From: a gamma proteobacterium symbiont of Stewartia floridana
GTDB lineage: Bacteria; Pseudomonadota; Gammaproteobacteria; Chromatiales; Chromatiaceae
Assembly: GCA_003676145.1 (NCBI GenBank)
Contig: NAUB01000024.1
Span: 1 to 64,000 of the forward strand
Direction: 5' to 3'
Length of the DNA stretch: 64,000 nt
Under the pieces are notes generated by a model, which was not told where the DNA came from, made no database searches, and saw only the letters and a program-made list of their open reading frames with translations. How positions within the stretch are numbered: the stretch's first letter is position 1; the number at the start of each line of letters is the position of its first letter. Of the stretch, positions 28,540 through 37,997 are shown piece by piece. The position numbers were made by a program, and so were the translations under genes.

Positions 28540-29655
28540 CTACTCCGCTTCCACATACTCGGTGACTTCCATATCGAATCCGGACAGCGCGTGGATACTC
28601 TTCGGTGCACTCAATACACGCATCTTCCTGACCCCCAGATCGGAGAGGATCTGCGCCCCCACACCATAGGTCCGCAGCTCTTTGCTGTTGTCCTTCTTGT
28701 GGTATTTCTGATGACCGCTGCTCTGGGTCTGGAACTCCATCATCCGCTGTACGACCTCCCGGGCGGTATCGTGATTTCGCAGCACCACGATCACCCCTTC
28801 ATCCTGCTTGCTGATGTAGCTCATGGCATGACGCAGAGGCCATCCGCACTCGCTGACCTTGGCCTCGAACAGGTCGCACAGACTGTTCTGCATGTGTACC
28901 CGCACCAGGGTCGGTCGATCGGCGCTGGGGTGGCCTTTGACCAGAGCCAGATGGAGATCGTTGTCCACCATGTCCTGATAAGCGACCAGACGAAAATCGC
29001 CGAACTCGGTGGGGAAATGGCACTCACTCACCCGTTCGATGGTGGTCTCATTCTGTATCCGATACTGGATCAGATCGGCAATGGTGCCCATCTTCAAATC
29101 GTGTTCGGTCGCGAACTTTTCCAGATCGGCGCGGCGGGCCATGGTGCCATCCTCGTTGAGGATCTCCACGATCACCGAGGCCGGGGAGAGACCGGCCAGT
29201 CTGGCCAGATCGCAGCCCGCCTCGGTATGCCCGGCACGCACCAGAACACCACCAGGCTGTGCCATCAGAGGAAAGATATGTCCGGGCTGAACCAGATCCT
29301 GAGGCTTGGCATCCTGTGCTACGGCGGCCAGCACAGTGGTGGAGCGGTCTGCCGCGGAGATTCCGGTGGTAACCCCCTCGGCCGCCTCGATCGAGACCGT
29401 GAAATTGGTCGCCGCCAGCTCATCGTCGGTGGTAACCATCAGCGGCAGGCGCAACTGACTGCAGTGCTCTTTGGTCAAGGTAAGGCAGATCAATCCGCGG
29501 CCATAGCGGGCCATGAAATTGATCGCATCCGGGGTCACCGCCTCGGCCGCCATCACGAGGTCACCCTCGTTTTCCCGATCCTCATCATCCATGATGACGA
29601 CCATTTTGCCCTGCTTCAGGTCTTCAATGATTTCTTCTGTGGTGTTCAACGACAT
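28540..29655 (-). CDS. ribBA: DHBP synthase with degenerate GTP cyclohydrolase II domain (RibBX type)
   Basis: The 371-residue protein starts at the ATG at 29655 (MSLNTTEEI); longer upstream frames lack support. The N-terminal half (1-205) is a complete 3,4-dihydroxy-2-butanone 4-phosphate synthase with [11 protein letters not shown] near 23-33 and [15 protein letters not shown] near 147-161. The C-terminal half has the cyclohydrolase II fold but keeps only one of the three zinc cysteines: the usual C-(x)10-C-x-C pattern is replaced by [18 protein letters not shown]. It therefore probably makes only the butanone precursor, as known for RibBX hybrids, and a separate ribA should exist elsewhere. 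No FMN riboswitch was seen upstream. Confidence 0.9.
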   Translation of the reverse strand: MSLNTTEEIIEDLKQGKMVVIMDDEDRENEGDLVMAAEAVTPDAINFMARYGRGLICLTLTKEHCSQLRLPLMVTTDDELAATNFTVSIEAAEGVTTGISAADRSTTVLAAVAQDAKPQDLVQPGHIFPLMAQPGGVLVRAGHTEAGCDLARLAGLSPASVIVEILNEDGTMARRADLEKFATEHDLKMGTIADLIQYRIQNETTIERVSECHFPTEFGDFRLVAYQDMVDNDLHLALVKGHPSADRPTLVRVHMQNSLCDLFEAKVSECGWPLRHAMSYISKQDEGVIVVLRNHDTAREVVQRMMEFQTQSSGHQKYHKKDNSKELRTYGVGAQILSDLGVRKMRVLSAPKSIHALSGFDMEVTEYVEAE

Positions 29656-29887
29656 GGAAACTTCTATGGGTTTTGTCCAAAGTGAACCGATTATTGTATC
29701 AGAGCCAGCTCCACAGAGCATCAAGCAATCCTACCCGGCTGTTTGTGATCCATTCGTGATGATTTCGTGATCCTGCCGGGAAACTCAAAGCCCAGACTCC
29801 TCATTACAGCGCAGGCCCAACCAACCTGCTTCAGCTTTCACACGATCCCTGGGGCTGCGCTGTCTTATACCTAAAGGAGAATTAACC

Positions 29888-30607
29888 ATGAAAAAGACCT
29901 TAACCAGCCTGCTGGTGTCAGCGAGCATGCTGTATGGAACCACAACTCTGGCCGATGACCGCACCCTTAGTGTGGAGATCACCAACCTGACCAACGCCAT
30001 CTATTTCACCCCTCTGCTGGTCGCCAAACACGACCGTCATGCGGATCTGTTTGAGCTCGGCGAAGCGGCTTCGGCCAATCTGCAGGCGATGGCGGAAGGT
30101 GGCAATATTGGCGGCCTGATCGCCGACCTGGATGCCACCGGCAATGACTATGTGGACAACCCGGCCGGCGGCCTGCTGGCGCCCGGCGCCTCAGCAACGG
30201 CGGATTTCTACGATTTCGGCAAGAAAAAGCGCTTCCTCTCCATCGTCGCCATGCTGCTGCCGACCAACGACGGATTTGTCGGCCTGGACAGCATGAGAAT
30301 CCCCAAACGCAAGGGCACCTATACCTACTATCTGCACGCCTATGACGCAGGCACCGAGGCCAATGATGAGATCATCAACGGCGGCGGCGCACCCAACACC
30401 CCCGGTATCCCAGCGGATCCGGGCGGTAATGCAGGCAGCGGCGCCATTGCAACGACTGGACCTGACCACAATCCGACCGTACACATCCATCGGGGCAATA
30501 TCGGTGACAACGATCCCTTCGGTGGCCACAGTGACCTGGATGCCCGGGTTCACAGCTGGGACGGCCCGGTCGCCAAAGTGGTGGTTCGGGTTCGGGATGA
30601 CGATTAA
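29888..30607 (+). CDS. Secreted spondin-domain protein
   Basis: The 239-residue protein has a signal peptide (about 1-22, LADDR) and a single spondin_N-like domain: ITNLTNAIYFTPLLVAKH (28-45), ELGEAASANLQAMAEGG and the C-terminal VAKVVVRVRDDD. The Asp/His-rich stretch near 195-215 (PTVHIHRGN) may bind calcium. Spondin domains in bacteria occur in secreted proteins with suspected adhesive or matrix roles. A strong ribosome binding site (AAAGGAG) precedes the ATG, and a 14-bp hairpin follows, so it is a single-gene unit. GC is high, like the core genes. Confidence 0.85.
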   Translation: MKKTLTSLLVSASMLYGTTTLADDRTLSVEITNLTNAIYFTPLLVAKHDRHADLFELGEAASANLQAMAEGGNIGGLIADLDATGNDYVDNPAGGLLAPGASATADFYDFGKKKRFLSIVAMLLPTNDGFVGLDSMRIPKRKGTYTYYLHAYDAGTEANDEIINGGGAPNTPGIPADPGGNAGSGAIATTGPDHNPTVHIHRGNIGDNDPFGGHSDLDARVHSWDGPVAKVVVRVRDDD

Positions 30608-30644
30608 ACCCGGATGTTGATACTGAGCTGATTGTGCTTAGGAC

Positions 30645-30681
30645 AATCCCACTACCGGCCAGAGACCCCGGTAGTGGGATT
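30645..30681 (+). terminator. Strong hairpin, likely terminator of the spondin gene
   Basis: AATCCCACTACCGG (30645-30658) and CCGGTAGTGGGATT (30668-30681) are perfect 14-bp inverted repeats with a 9-nt loop, 37 bp after the stop. No clear T-run follows, so the stop may be Rho-assisted or the hairpin may protect the mRNA. Confidence 0.55.
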
Positions 30682-30718
30682 CAAATCCAACCATCAGATC
30701 CATCCATATCCGACTCAT

Positions 30719-31060
30719 ATGGTAAAGTTGACCGAAATGGCACAACTGCAGGATTTCTCAATGAGTCAACCACCAAGCCGGAATGAATTCGATGCCCAGG
30801 CGGCTGAGCTGATCAACGAGCTTGGAGCAACAGCCTTTTGTGCCCCACCCGGTCAAATGCCCGATTACACGCTCTTCGTTGATGACAACCAAGTGATTGC
30901 AGAGCCCAGGAGCGGTCCGCGTCACCCTTATGGTATTCACTGTGAGGTCCGTGAAGGTGTGACTCAATCCCAAATGGGTGAAGCGCTGCAGACATGGCTG
31001 GAGTCCGGTGAAGCCTACGAGGCATTCATTTCAACAAACGTCTGCAGATTCAACTGCTGA
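30719..31060 (+). CDS. Small protein, unknown
   Basis: The 113-residue product (from the ATG at 30719) is not recognised. The start is uncertain: ATG codons at 30737 and 30761 are equally possible and no clear ribosome binding site decides. The C-terminal part (about 35-113) looks like a compact soluble domain with three cysteines, two of them at the end (VCRFNC). It converges with the YjbQ gene. Confidence 0.5.
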   Translation: MVKLTEMAQLQDFSMSQPPSRNEFDAQAAELINELGATAFCAPPGQMPDYTLFVDDNQVIAEPRSGPRHPYGIHCEVREGVTQSQMGEALQTWLESGEAYEAFISTNVCRFNC

Positions 31061-31072
31061 TCGTTACGCCTG

Positions 31073-31516
31073 TCACTGGGTACCGATCAGCTGTACCGCG
31101 CATTTCCGCTGCCTCGGCCCATCCATCTCCAGCATCAGAATAGACTGGTATCTTCCCAGAACCAGTTCGCCCTGATGAACCGAAACGGATTCACTGTTGC
31201 CAAGCATCATGGCAATCAGGTGCGCATGGGCGTTCTCCGGCTCGTCCGGTGGAATATTGACCCGCAGATGAAGATCGTTGTGCTTATAGGGTTTATCAGC
31301 AGGTGCAAGAGCTAAGAAGTAGTTGCGAATATCATCCAGCAGCCGCTCCTCATTCTCATTTACCGCCAGCGCACAGGTTGTATGCAGGGAAGTGATCGTG
31401 ACGATAGCCTCCTGCAGTGCCGACTTCTCGACAATCTGTTTAACCTGTTTGGTGATATCGATTACTTCGAATGACTTGGCCGTAGGCAGCTCAATTTCGT
31501 CGTAAAAGTTCAACAT
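31073..31516 (-). CDS. YjbQ/UPF0047-family protein
   Basis: The 147-residue protein belongs to the YjbQ family, described as a secondary thiamine-phosphate synthase activity in some members but of uncertain true role. Family signatures TSLHTTCALAVNENEERLL (43-61), HNDLHLR and LVLGRYQSILMLEMDGPR are clear, including the conserved histidines. It stands as a single gene and converges with the unknown gene at 30719. Confidence 0.9.
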   Translation of the reverse strand: MLNFYDEIELPTAKSFEVIDITKQVKQIVEKSALQEAIVTITSLHTTCALAVNENEERLLDDIRNYFLALAPADKPYKHNDLHLRVNIPPDEPENAHAHLIAMMLGNSESVSVHQGELVLGRYQSILMLEMDGPRQRKCAVQLIGTQ

Positions 31517-31619
31517 GCAGATCTCTCAGGGGGCATAGGTAGTGCGCCAGGTTATAGCACAAACCCCTGTGAGCTGCGATTGTTGACTGGATCAATTTTG
31601 CAATCGATTGCTAAACGCC

Positions 31620-31710
31620 AACGGACGCTAATCACCCCTATCCGCCGCGAATCAGAGAATACTGTTTTTATAGGACCGTTAGCGAGTATTAGCAGTGATT
31701 AGCATCCATT
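31620..31710. repeat. REP-like inverted pair
   Basis: AACGGACGCTAATCAC (31620-31635) faces GTGATTAGCATCCATT (31695-31710), 14 of 16 pairs matching, around a 59-nt centre. Each arm carries the short repeat also found at 27476 and 49875. The arrangement is like a repetitive extragenic palindrome. Confidence 0.55.
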
Positions 31711-31720
31711 CGCGGCCAAT

Positions 31721-32251
31721 TCAATTCCCCGACAGAGAACAGATAGCCTGAGCCTCCTGCTCCAGCACCCCAAACTCAAGCAGCCGCCGGAAAAACTCAT
31801 CGTGCTCGATGTAGTGGCTCCCGTCACAGGAGAAGTTCATGCCGATCAGGCCGTTAAGCCGATTGACCGAAGCACTGCGAAGATAGATCTGCTCATCAGT
31901 AAAGCGCAACCGTTTGAACTCATCGAGTATCAACATCATCTGCTGAGGAGTCACATAGGGCTTTCTGCCTTCGTAGCTCAGGTCCGGAAAACTCTCCAGG
32001 AACCCGGGATCAAGCACCTCCTCCTTGACATAGACCTTGTAATTATAAGGATCGTCATAAAACCAGCAGGTCAACTGCGATGAGGAGTAGTGGGCTTTCA
32101 CATGAAAGGCGCCCTTCTGGGTACACATGGTGTTGATGATGTGATGAATGCGCACAAGATGCTCATCAAACAGGCTGGTTTTACGTGTTTGATGAAACAG
32201 AAACTCTCGGACCGACGGATCACCTTTGATCTGTAACCAACGCTGGGGCAT
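31721..32251 (-). CDS. Conserved-looking soluble protein, unknown
   Basis: The 176-residue product is not recognised. I place the start at 32251, where GGGAG lies 8 nt upstream; an ATG at 32299 would add 16 residues. The protein has no signal peptide or membrane segment. It contains mixed helices and strands, with LTCWFYDDPYNYKVYVKEE near 75-93 as a probable beta hairpin. Neighbours give no hint. Confidence 0.55.
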   Translation of the reverse strand: MPQRWLQIKGDPSVREFLFHQTRKTSLFDEHLVRIHHIINTMCTQKGAFHVKAHYSSSQLTCWFYDDPYNYKVYVKEEVLDPGFLESFPDLSYEGRKPYVTPQQMMLILDEFKRLRFTDEQIYLRSASVNRLNGLIGMNFSCDGSHYIEHDEFFRRLLEFGVLEQEAQAICSLSGN

Positions 32252-32300
32252 CTCAGTTCTCCCGTGAATATGGGTTTCATTGAACAACCGACAATTCATT

Positions 32301-32336
32301 CAGTCACTTAGGGCCTGTCGGGCAGACAGGTAACTG
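32301..32336. repeat. Short hairpin with TAGGGCCTGT motif
   Basis: CCTGTC (32314-32319) and GACAGG (32325-32330) form an inner stem; CAGT and ACTG add an outer one. The motif TAGGGCCTGT (32309-32318) also occurs at 10584, in both cases just upstream of a minus-strand gene. Confidence 0.3.
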
Positions 32337-32506
32337 AGAAAACCTCGTGCACCTAAGGCCAGAGAATCTCCCCTTAACTGGCCCTGGGTTGACCGGTGAA
32401 AAATATCCTAGTGGAATACTATGTTTTAAAACACCTAAAGATCCAGCGGTATTTGGCAGATCAAGATCAGACAGAAGAAGCGAACAGAGCAGGGTCGTTT
32501 TTTGTT

Positions 32507-32926
32507 TTATGACAATTTGTCAGAGTCCTGTCCTAACTGCTTGAAACGTTGGTATTCGTAGACCCCAATCAGAGGTAATAGCAACGGCAATCCGCCCCAC
32601 AGCACCCAGGTCACAAGTAACTCATGGAACCCAACACCTTGTGAAAGTCCGTAGGCAATGAACTGCAGTTGAAAAATGGTATAGAAAACGATCCAGGCTT
32701 TGAGCAATGGAAAATAGTCGTTGAATTCACTCAGCCTGATGCCGGGTCTGTCCCCCTGTACTGCCTCTTTTCCACCCCAAAGTAAAAATATCACAACAAA
32801 CAATGGCACCGCCCAACTCAACCAGCCCCAGATACCCAAAGTGAAGTACTGATCAACAATGACAAGAGTGACCATAACCAGAAAAAAAGACCACATGACC
32901 AGAAGTTTTTGTTGAGAATGATTCAT
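32507..32926 (-). CDS. Small inner-membrane protein, unknown
   Basis: The 139-residue protein has four predicted membrane segments (about 8-25, 33-52, 76-95, 105-125) joined by a charged loop (GGKEAVQGDRPG, about 52-63) and a polar C terminus. The family is not recognised. AT content is higher than in the core genes. A single-gene unit in the accessory block. Confidence 0.55.
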   Translation of the reverse strand: MNHSQQKLLVMWSFFLVMVTLVIVDQYFTLGIWGWLSWAVPLFVVIFLLWGGKEAVQGDRPGIRLSEFNDYFPLLKAWIVFYTIFQLQFIAYGLSQGVGFHELLVTWVLWGGLPLLLPLIGVYEYQRFKQLGQDSDKLS

Positions 32927-33058
32927 AATTCTCTATTTCAAATCCACGAATATAGGCAATGACAACAGACAGAAGCACTCTTATAACTATAACCAAAAAA
33001 TCCAAATTTAAAATCAATTGCTATATAATCAATTTCTACATTATTCCATGCGGCCAAG

Positions 33059-33334
33059 ATGAAATCACCAGTAGATGATCTATTGAAAACTCACCGCGAG
33101 TTAACTCACTCAGAGATGAAACAGGTAACCTCTCATGTGCAGAGAGAGAGCGGTGATTGGATACTCAATACCCTATTGATTGAAGAGACGGATATCCCAT
33201 TCAAATACAAAAGAAAGAAGCTCTATAAAAGCCTGGTGGGACAACGGGTTAACCTGACCTACTATGCAGATTCGGAAAGCGTGGCAGGGATCGATATGGA
33301 TGTGATGCGGGTTGTAAGAATCAAGCTATCCTGA
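33059..33334 (+). CDS. Small basic protein, unknown
   Basis: The 91-residue protein has no signal peptide or membrane segment. It begins with a helix (about 4-30) and ends with likely beta strands (VNLTYYADSES, VMRVVRIKLS). I do not recognise it. No strong ribosome binding site is visible before the ATG. It converges with the transglutaminase-like gene. Confidence 0.5.
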   Translation: MKSPVDDLLKTHRELTHSEMKQVTSHVQRESGDWILNTLLIEETDIPFKYKRKKLYKSLVGQRVNLTYYADSESVAGIDMDVMRVVRIKLS

Positions 33335-33362
33335 ATTGGGTACCTCCCGGTAGAGACATCTA

Positions 33363-33944
33363 TCACCCTTTTGTAATATCGATATCCGGTAAATTATCCG
33401 CGACCTCCTGATAAGTTTCAGATTCAGTAAGCACCCTGACAACCTCCATCAAAGGCTCAGACCATACCTCGGAAAAATCCGCTTCACCTTGCACAACGAC
33501 CCGGAAGGCAAGTTGCTCTCTCGGCGGGGTAAACTGAGCCTCAACCCCCTCCTTGTTTCCCCTGGCGTCGATCCGATACCAACCGAACTCGGGCAGATAG
33601 ACAGCATTCAATCCATGCAGACAAAATGGCGGTTTGTCATCTTCTATGGTGAGCCTCTGATAACATAAGCCAGCCGGAATGCCATTGGCTCTCAACAATG
33701 CGGCCAGCAGATGGCTCTTGGCGTAGCAATAGCCGGTCTTGTGTTTGAGAACATCGGAAGCTTTGCAGGTAACCGGATTCAATTTGAAATCGTTGCTGTG
33801 TTTGATTTCATCACGTACAAATTCGAAACAGGCCTTGGCAATAGCCGCCTGATCACCCAACCCTTGAGAAAGCGCTTTTGCTTTTCTGAGGATATCAGGA
33901 TGCTTCCAGTCAATGAGATCCGTCGACGCCAAATACTCTTTCAT
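33363..33944 (-). CDS. Transglutaminase-like cysteine protease domain protein
   Basis: The 193-residue protein is a stand-alone transglutaminase-like domain with an intact triad: C73 in GYCYAKSHLLAALLR, H110 in CLHGLNAVY, and D126 in GWYRIDARGN. It lacks a signal peptide, so it acts in the cytoplasm. Bacterial members are usually peptidases or amidases rather than cross-linking enzymes. It differs in motifs from the domain in the CHAT-like protein at 14049 (GHAFPGYW type), so the two are not close paralogs. Confidence 0.85.
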   Translation of the reverse strand: MKEYLASTDLIDWKHPDILRKAKALSQGLGDQAAIAKACFEFVRDEIKHSNDFKLNPVTCKASDVLKHKTGYCYAKSHLLAALLRANGIPAGLCYQRLTIEDDKPPFCLHGLNAVYLPEFGWYRIDARGNKEGVEAQFTPPREQLAFRVVVQGEADFSEVWSEPLMEVVRVLTESETYQEVADNLPDIDITKG

Positions 33945-34087
33945 ATCATTGTTAACAAGCCATTCTGACCAAATAGAGAATGTATGCCTAATCCTGTCTG
34001 AGCAAATGGATCAGTTATTAGCCATGTATCGAGCATTATGCGATCAAGTCATAGATGGCACGCAATTCTGTTATTTCTCTTTATTGT

Positions 34088-34684
34088 TTAACTGCTTGCC
34101 GCTCGCTTACTGATTCTCCATATTGAAATACCATCGATTTCACTGGCGATCTCCAGTTCAACTACGGCATCTATTTTCTCTGCATAGCTTGGTATTTCAC
34201 CACTTCTGCGGTAGCGCTTGTAGTTACCATAGTGTCCTGAAATCAACTCATCAAATTCAATTCCGATTTTACTCGATGTGCTCTTAGCGGCTGTGTAGTC
34301 CGCAATAAGCACGACTTTTGAACGATCAACCATCAACCGCAGGAGATCACAGGCTTTGGATTCAGGCATTTCGTGCAGACACAGCGTGCTGGTTGCAATA
34401 TCGAACTGCTTATCACGCACTTGCAGTGCATCGATACACTCGAAGGTAAGATGGTCGAGGTCTCTCTCCAGCTTCTTGTTACCGGCGAATTCAATCATTG
34501 CCGGATCGAGATCGACACCATAACCTGATTTTATCTTTGATGCTGATTGAAATAGAAGATCACCGGTACCACACCCTACTTCGAACACCGCAGAACCTGG
34601 GTCGATCAGTTCAATGAGTTCCTTTCGTAACGGTGACAGAACCCGGTCTGCCACTCTGTTTTTCAGCCAGACTTTGAAGTGCAT
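34088..34684 (-). CDS. Class I SAM-dependent methyltransferase
   Basis: The 198-residue protein has a Rossmann-type methyltransferase fold. Motif I AVFEVGCGTGDLL (32-44), the acidic end of strand 2 in GVDLDP, and ATSTLCLHEMPE are visible. The substrate is unknown; the small size suggests a methylase of a small molecule or lipid. It stands 79 bp from the large lipoprotein gene upstream on the same strand, so cotranscription is possible. Confidence 0.82.
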   Translation of the reverse strand: MHFKVWLKNRVADRVLSPLRKELIELIDPGSAVFEVGCGTGDLLFQSASKIKSGYGVDLDPAMIEFAGNKKLERDLDHLTFECIDALQVRDKQFDIATSTLCLHEMPESKACDLLRLMVDRSKVVLIADYTAAKSTSSKIGIEFDELISGHYGNYKRYRRSGEIPSYAEKIDAVVELEIASEIDGISIWRISKRAASS

Positions 34685-34763
34685 AGTTGTTGATTTCAGG
34701 AATATTTGGTTATTCTATATCTTTCTGCGATATCCCATATCGAACACTACGCCATTCAGACAA

Positions 34764-37700
34764 CTAAAGGCTACAGTTTTGTGCTGCAGCAATGGCGTAG
34801 AATACCATCTGCACCATCTGCGAAGCGTCCTTGTGCCAACCATAACCGCTGTCACGAAGGTGATTGGCGACGGTTGGGCTGTTGAGGTTGGAATTGAATC
34901 CACGCCTTGCCTGAGCGCAGCGGCTGTCACTCACCTGCCCGGTATCGAGGGCATTGCCAAGCATCACAGTTCCAAGCGTGTTGAGATGGGCGTTGTCATA
35001 GGTGGGATCCGTGGAGCAGGTGCCGTTGCTCGGATTGATCATTCCTGTGCAGTTATATTGAACGCACTGTTCAACGATATCACTGCCACTACTGAAATCG
35101 CAGACATAGCTGTTTCCCCAGGCAGCGGGTGAGAAGTCGGTAATTTCATCACTGCCGTCGCGTGGAATACCCGCGTCGATCAGGCGAGCACTGCTGGCCA
35201 GCGCATTGATAATGGTTTCACGCTGGCTGTTTCCCGGCGGCAGATCGAGTGCATGATTGTAGAACAGTTCCTGCCACAGGGCGACATAGTGGAAGACCCC
35301 ACCGGGTGCAAAGGCACAGTCGGTCCGGTTGGTATCCGCATCATCGCTGTAGCAGAAAAGACCATTCGAGAGATTGTCTGCAATGTACTCCTGCATCATT
35401 GCACTGTACTTGGCCCTTAGTGCCTTATCGTTTTCAAATGCAAAATCGGCGGCGAATCGCAGGGCATTGAGATGCTGCATCACCTGACGGTTGATGACTC
35501 TTGATGAAACCGTATCCTCCCGATTCTCAGCCGTATCAACATAGCGACTGATCACCGAGTCACCCGCCGCCTGGAATCGCTCGGCCAGTGACCGGTGTGG
35601 ACGGATCACATACGCCTTACCTGAGCCCTGGTTGTAAAACTTGTCATCCGAACCGTAACCGGAGCGGTAGCGGGCACCATCCCCAATACTACTCGAACCG
35701 ATCACCAAGCCGCTGCGAATACCCACCACTCCCCGACTGCCAGTGTTGTAGGCATTGCTCTTCCACAGGTTCCACTCCGCCGGCAGCGCATAGTCCCACA
35801 CCCACTTTGGATCGCCGGTGATAAACCACATCAGCAGCTCACTGTTTGTCGGACTCCAGATATTGTTGCCGGGTGAATAGTCATTCACGCTGGTGTTGAC
35901 GATATCCTTGATGCCTTCCTGCATCGAGTCGACCCAACCAACCAGAGAGTAACCCTTCATACGATCCCGTTGCGCCCCACCGAGGATACTGTCAGTGACA
36001 CTGTTCTCATGCGCCCCCTCGATCAACGGCACCAGAACATCCATCTCAGAAGCGGAAACTGCCGGAAGTTGAGGAAACACTTTGGCTTGATTCAGATACC
36101 ACAGAGGTGAGCGCCAGAGCAGACCCCGCTCCATGGCAGCGTTGTTGCGAGCTGCACGCAGCGCAAACTCACTGTCACTCAGGCTCTCTGTATCGATGGA
36201 GAGACGCCCGCGACCCCAGATTCCCTGAGCCTCACCGAGGACAAAGGGATCGGTTAGATCAGCCATCACAGGATAGAGACTGACCGAGACCTGGCCTGAG
36301 CCATAGTTGCTTTGTGCTGCAAGCCCCTGGGGTTCGCGAAAACGCATCCAGGGCTGCTGCACCTGCAGAGTCAGATTGGCATCACTTACCCCGGCGACCG
36401 GTAGCGGGAAAAATTCAGCATCAACACTGTTTGATGCATCGGATGGTAAGGTGGTTATGGTCTCCCTCGCCCATCGCCAATCACTACCCGAAAGGTTTCC
36501 CACAGCACCTTTATACTGTCTCACTACAGCCGACGCACTGCTGGTACCGGCTCCCCCACTATTGCTGATGTCACTGCCATCTCGGCTGGAACGGGTGACA
36601 ACCGTCGTACCATCCATGCCGCTGAAATCGAATGTCAGAATCAGATTACCGATATCGAGGGTACGGCTCCACCAGTCGGAACCATTGATTGCCCCGCCCG
36701 GCGAAGCGGCGAACATGCCGTCACCACACTCATTGACAAAATCGGTTTCAAGATCGAGATCGGCACTGCCACGCGTCAAGGTCCAGCGCAGGGTATAACC
36801 GGGAGGGTTGCTGCAACCAGGACCAGTCAAACCGTTCACATGACCACGAACTCTTATGACGGCCTTGACCGGACCGTTCTCCTCCACGAGAAATTCACTG
36901 CTGTCGGCCCCAGGTGTTGCCGATTGAACGGAATCCCCGTCAACCTGAATCCTGCCGGTAAAGGTAGCCGTACCGACCTGCCCACTGCTGATGCCTGAGG
37001 CGGATGCCGGATCGAAGCTTACCTGACTCAGACCGGTATCCACATTGACGGTACCATCAGGATTGATCGATACCTGCAAAGCGTTTGTATCAGTGACTGA
37101 CGGCATTGTGGCGCAGTAGCGTAGTGAATAGTTGGATTTTCTGGACGGTTCAGCAGCCACCACAGCGGCCACCTCCAGCCATTTAAGGGGTGCATCGCTA
37201 TCGGACAGCGCTCCATTCCAACGAGCCAGGGGACGAAACTGGGCGGCAACCAGGGTCTCATCCGGGCCGACAAGCACCAGGTTTGACGTACCGGTGAGTG
37301 ACACCTCCCGTGGTATCGGAACACCGCTCCAGGCCAATTCCGAGCTCCGATCCACCGATTGATCGTTGGTCAGCTCAAGTGTGGTAAGCGCTTCACATTG
37401 ATTGGTCAATCTCCCCAGACTGGAAATGACCGGGACGCTGGTACCGCTGTTATGGAAGGGGCTGGTATTCGACGCAAGGGTGTTAACATCGTCGACGTAT
37501 TCCCAGCGCCAGCTGGCAGGACGGCCATCGATCGAACCGTTGATACTACCCCTGACCTGAAAAAGATGTTCACCTACGCCCACTCCTGCAACAGTATGCG
37601 GACTGCTACAGCTGCTCCATCCAGAGTCATCCAGATTACACTCAAAAACGGCACCATCCGGACCACTGAAACTGAACGATGCATCAGCACGCCGGGTGCC

Positions 37701-37997
37701 GGGGAATGGTGCCGAGGAGATCCAGGTTGTAGTGGCGCTGCCAGATGTAGTTACGGGAGGTTCACTGTCATCAGGCGGTGTATCTTCAGGAGGCGTGCCA
37801 TCGGGTGGAGTATCATCTGCCGGTGTATCGTCGTCTGTCGTTGGCGGGCTCTCATCGGATGTCCCATCATCGCCCGGCGCAGCGTCGTCATTAGAAGATC
37901 CGCCACCACAGGCCGGTAACAATAAAAGTAGCGTAGCGAGAAGCATAAATAACGGAATCCATCTGCGTGAGATGCGATTCAACGACAAAAAGGTCAT
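34764..37997 (-). CDS. Large surface lipoprotein, possible rhamnogalacturonan-lyase-like enzyme
   Basis: The 1077-residue protein has a signal peptide and lipobox LLPACG near residues 25-30, followed by an acidic Asp/Pro/Thr linker (about 34-85), typical of outer-membrane lipoproteins that display a domain outside. Residues about 88-165 look like an Ig-like domain with a Cys pair. From about 190 the sequence (SVDRSSELAWSGVPIPREV; APLKWLEVAAVV) resembles the PcRGLX/YetA exo-rhamnogalacturonan lyase group, which has RIFT-barrel and alpha/alpha domains. This is a tentative match from memory. Several cysteines near the C terminus (about 990-1045) could form disulfides. It would degrade or bind polysaccharide outside the cell. 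Confidence 0.6.
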   Translation of the reverse strand: MTFLSLNRISRRWIPLFMLLATLLLLLPACGGGSSNDDAAPGDDGTSDESPPTTDDDTPADDTPPDGTPPEDTPPDDSEPPVTTSGSATTTWISSAPFPGTRRADASFSFSGPDGAVFECNLDDSGWSSCSSPHTVAGVGVGEHLFQVRGSINGSIDGRPASWRWEYVDDVNTLASNTSPFHNSGTSVPVISSLGRLTNQCEALTTLELTNDQSVDRSSELAWSGVPIPREVSLTGTSNLVLVGPDETLVAAQFRPLARWNGALSDSDAPLKWLEVAAVVAAEPSRKSNYSLRYCATMPSVTDTNALQVSINPDGTVNVDTGLSQVSFDPASASGISSGQVGTATFTGRIQVDGDSVQSATPGADSSEFLVEENGPVKAVIRVRGHVNGLTGPGCSNPPGYTLRWTLTRGSADLDLETDFVNECGDGMFAASPGGAINGSDWWSRTLDIGNLILTFDFSGMDGTTVVTRSSRDGSDISNSGGAGTSSASAVVRQYKGAVGNLSGSDWRWARETITTLPSDASNSVDAEFFPLPVAGVSDANLTLQVQQPWMRFREPQGLAAQSNYGSGQVSVSLYPVMADLTDPFVLGEAQGIWGRGRLSIDTESLSDSEFALRAARNNAAMERGLLWRSPLWYLNQAKVFPQLPAVSASEMDVLVPLIEGAHENSVTDSILGGAQRDRMKGYSLVGWVDSMQEGIKDIVNTSVNDYSPGNNIWSPTNSELLMWFITGDPKWVWDYALPAEWNLWKSNAYNTGSRGVVGIRSGLVIGSSSIGDGARYRSGYGSDDKFYNQGSGKAYVIRPHRSLAERFQAAGDSVISRYVDTAENREDTVSSRVINRQVMQHLNALRFAADFAFENDKALRAKYSAMMQEYIADNLSNGLFCYSDDADTNRTDCAFAPGGVFHYVALWQELFYNHALDLPPGNSQRETIINALASSARLIDAGIPRDGSDEITDFSPAAWGNSYVCDFSSGSDIVEQCVQYNCTGMINPSNGTCSTDPTYDNAHLNTLGTVMLGNALDTGQVSDSRCAQARRGFNSNLNSPTVANHLRDSGYGWHKDASQMVQMVFYAIAAAQNCSL

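Noticed and set aside
29656-29887. FMN riboswitch upstream of ribBA
   Set aside because: The conserved AGGG/GGCG core helices of the RFN element are absent.
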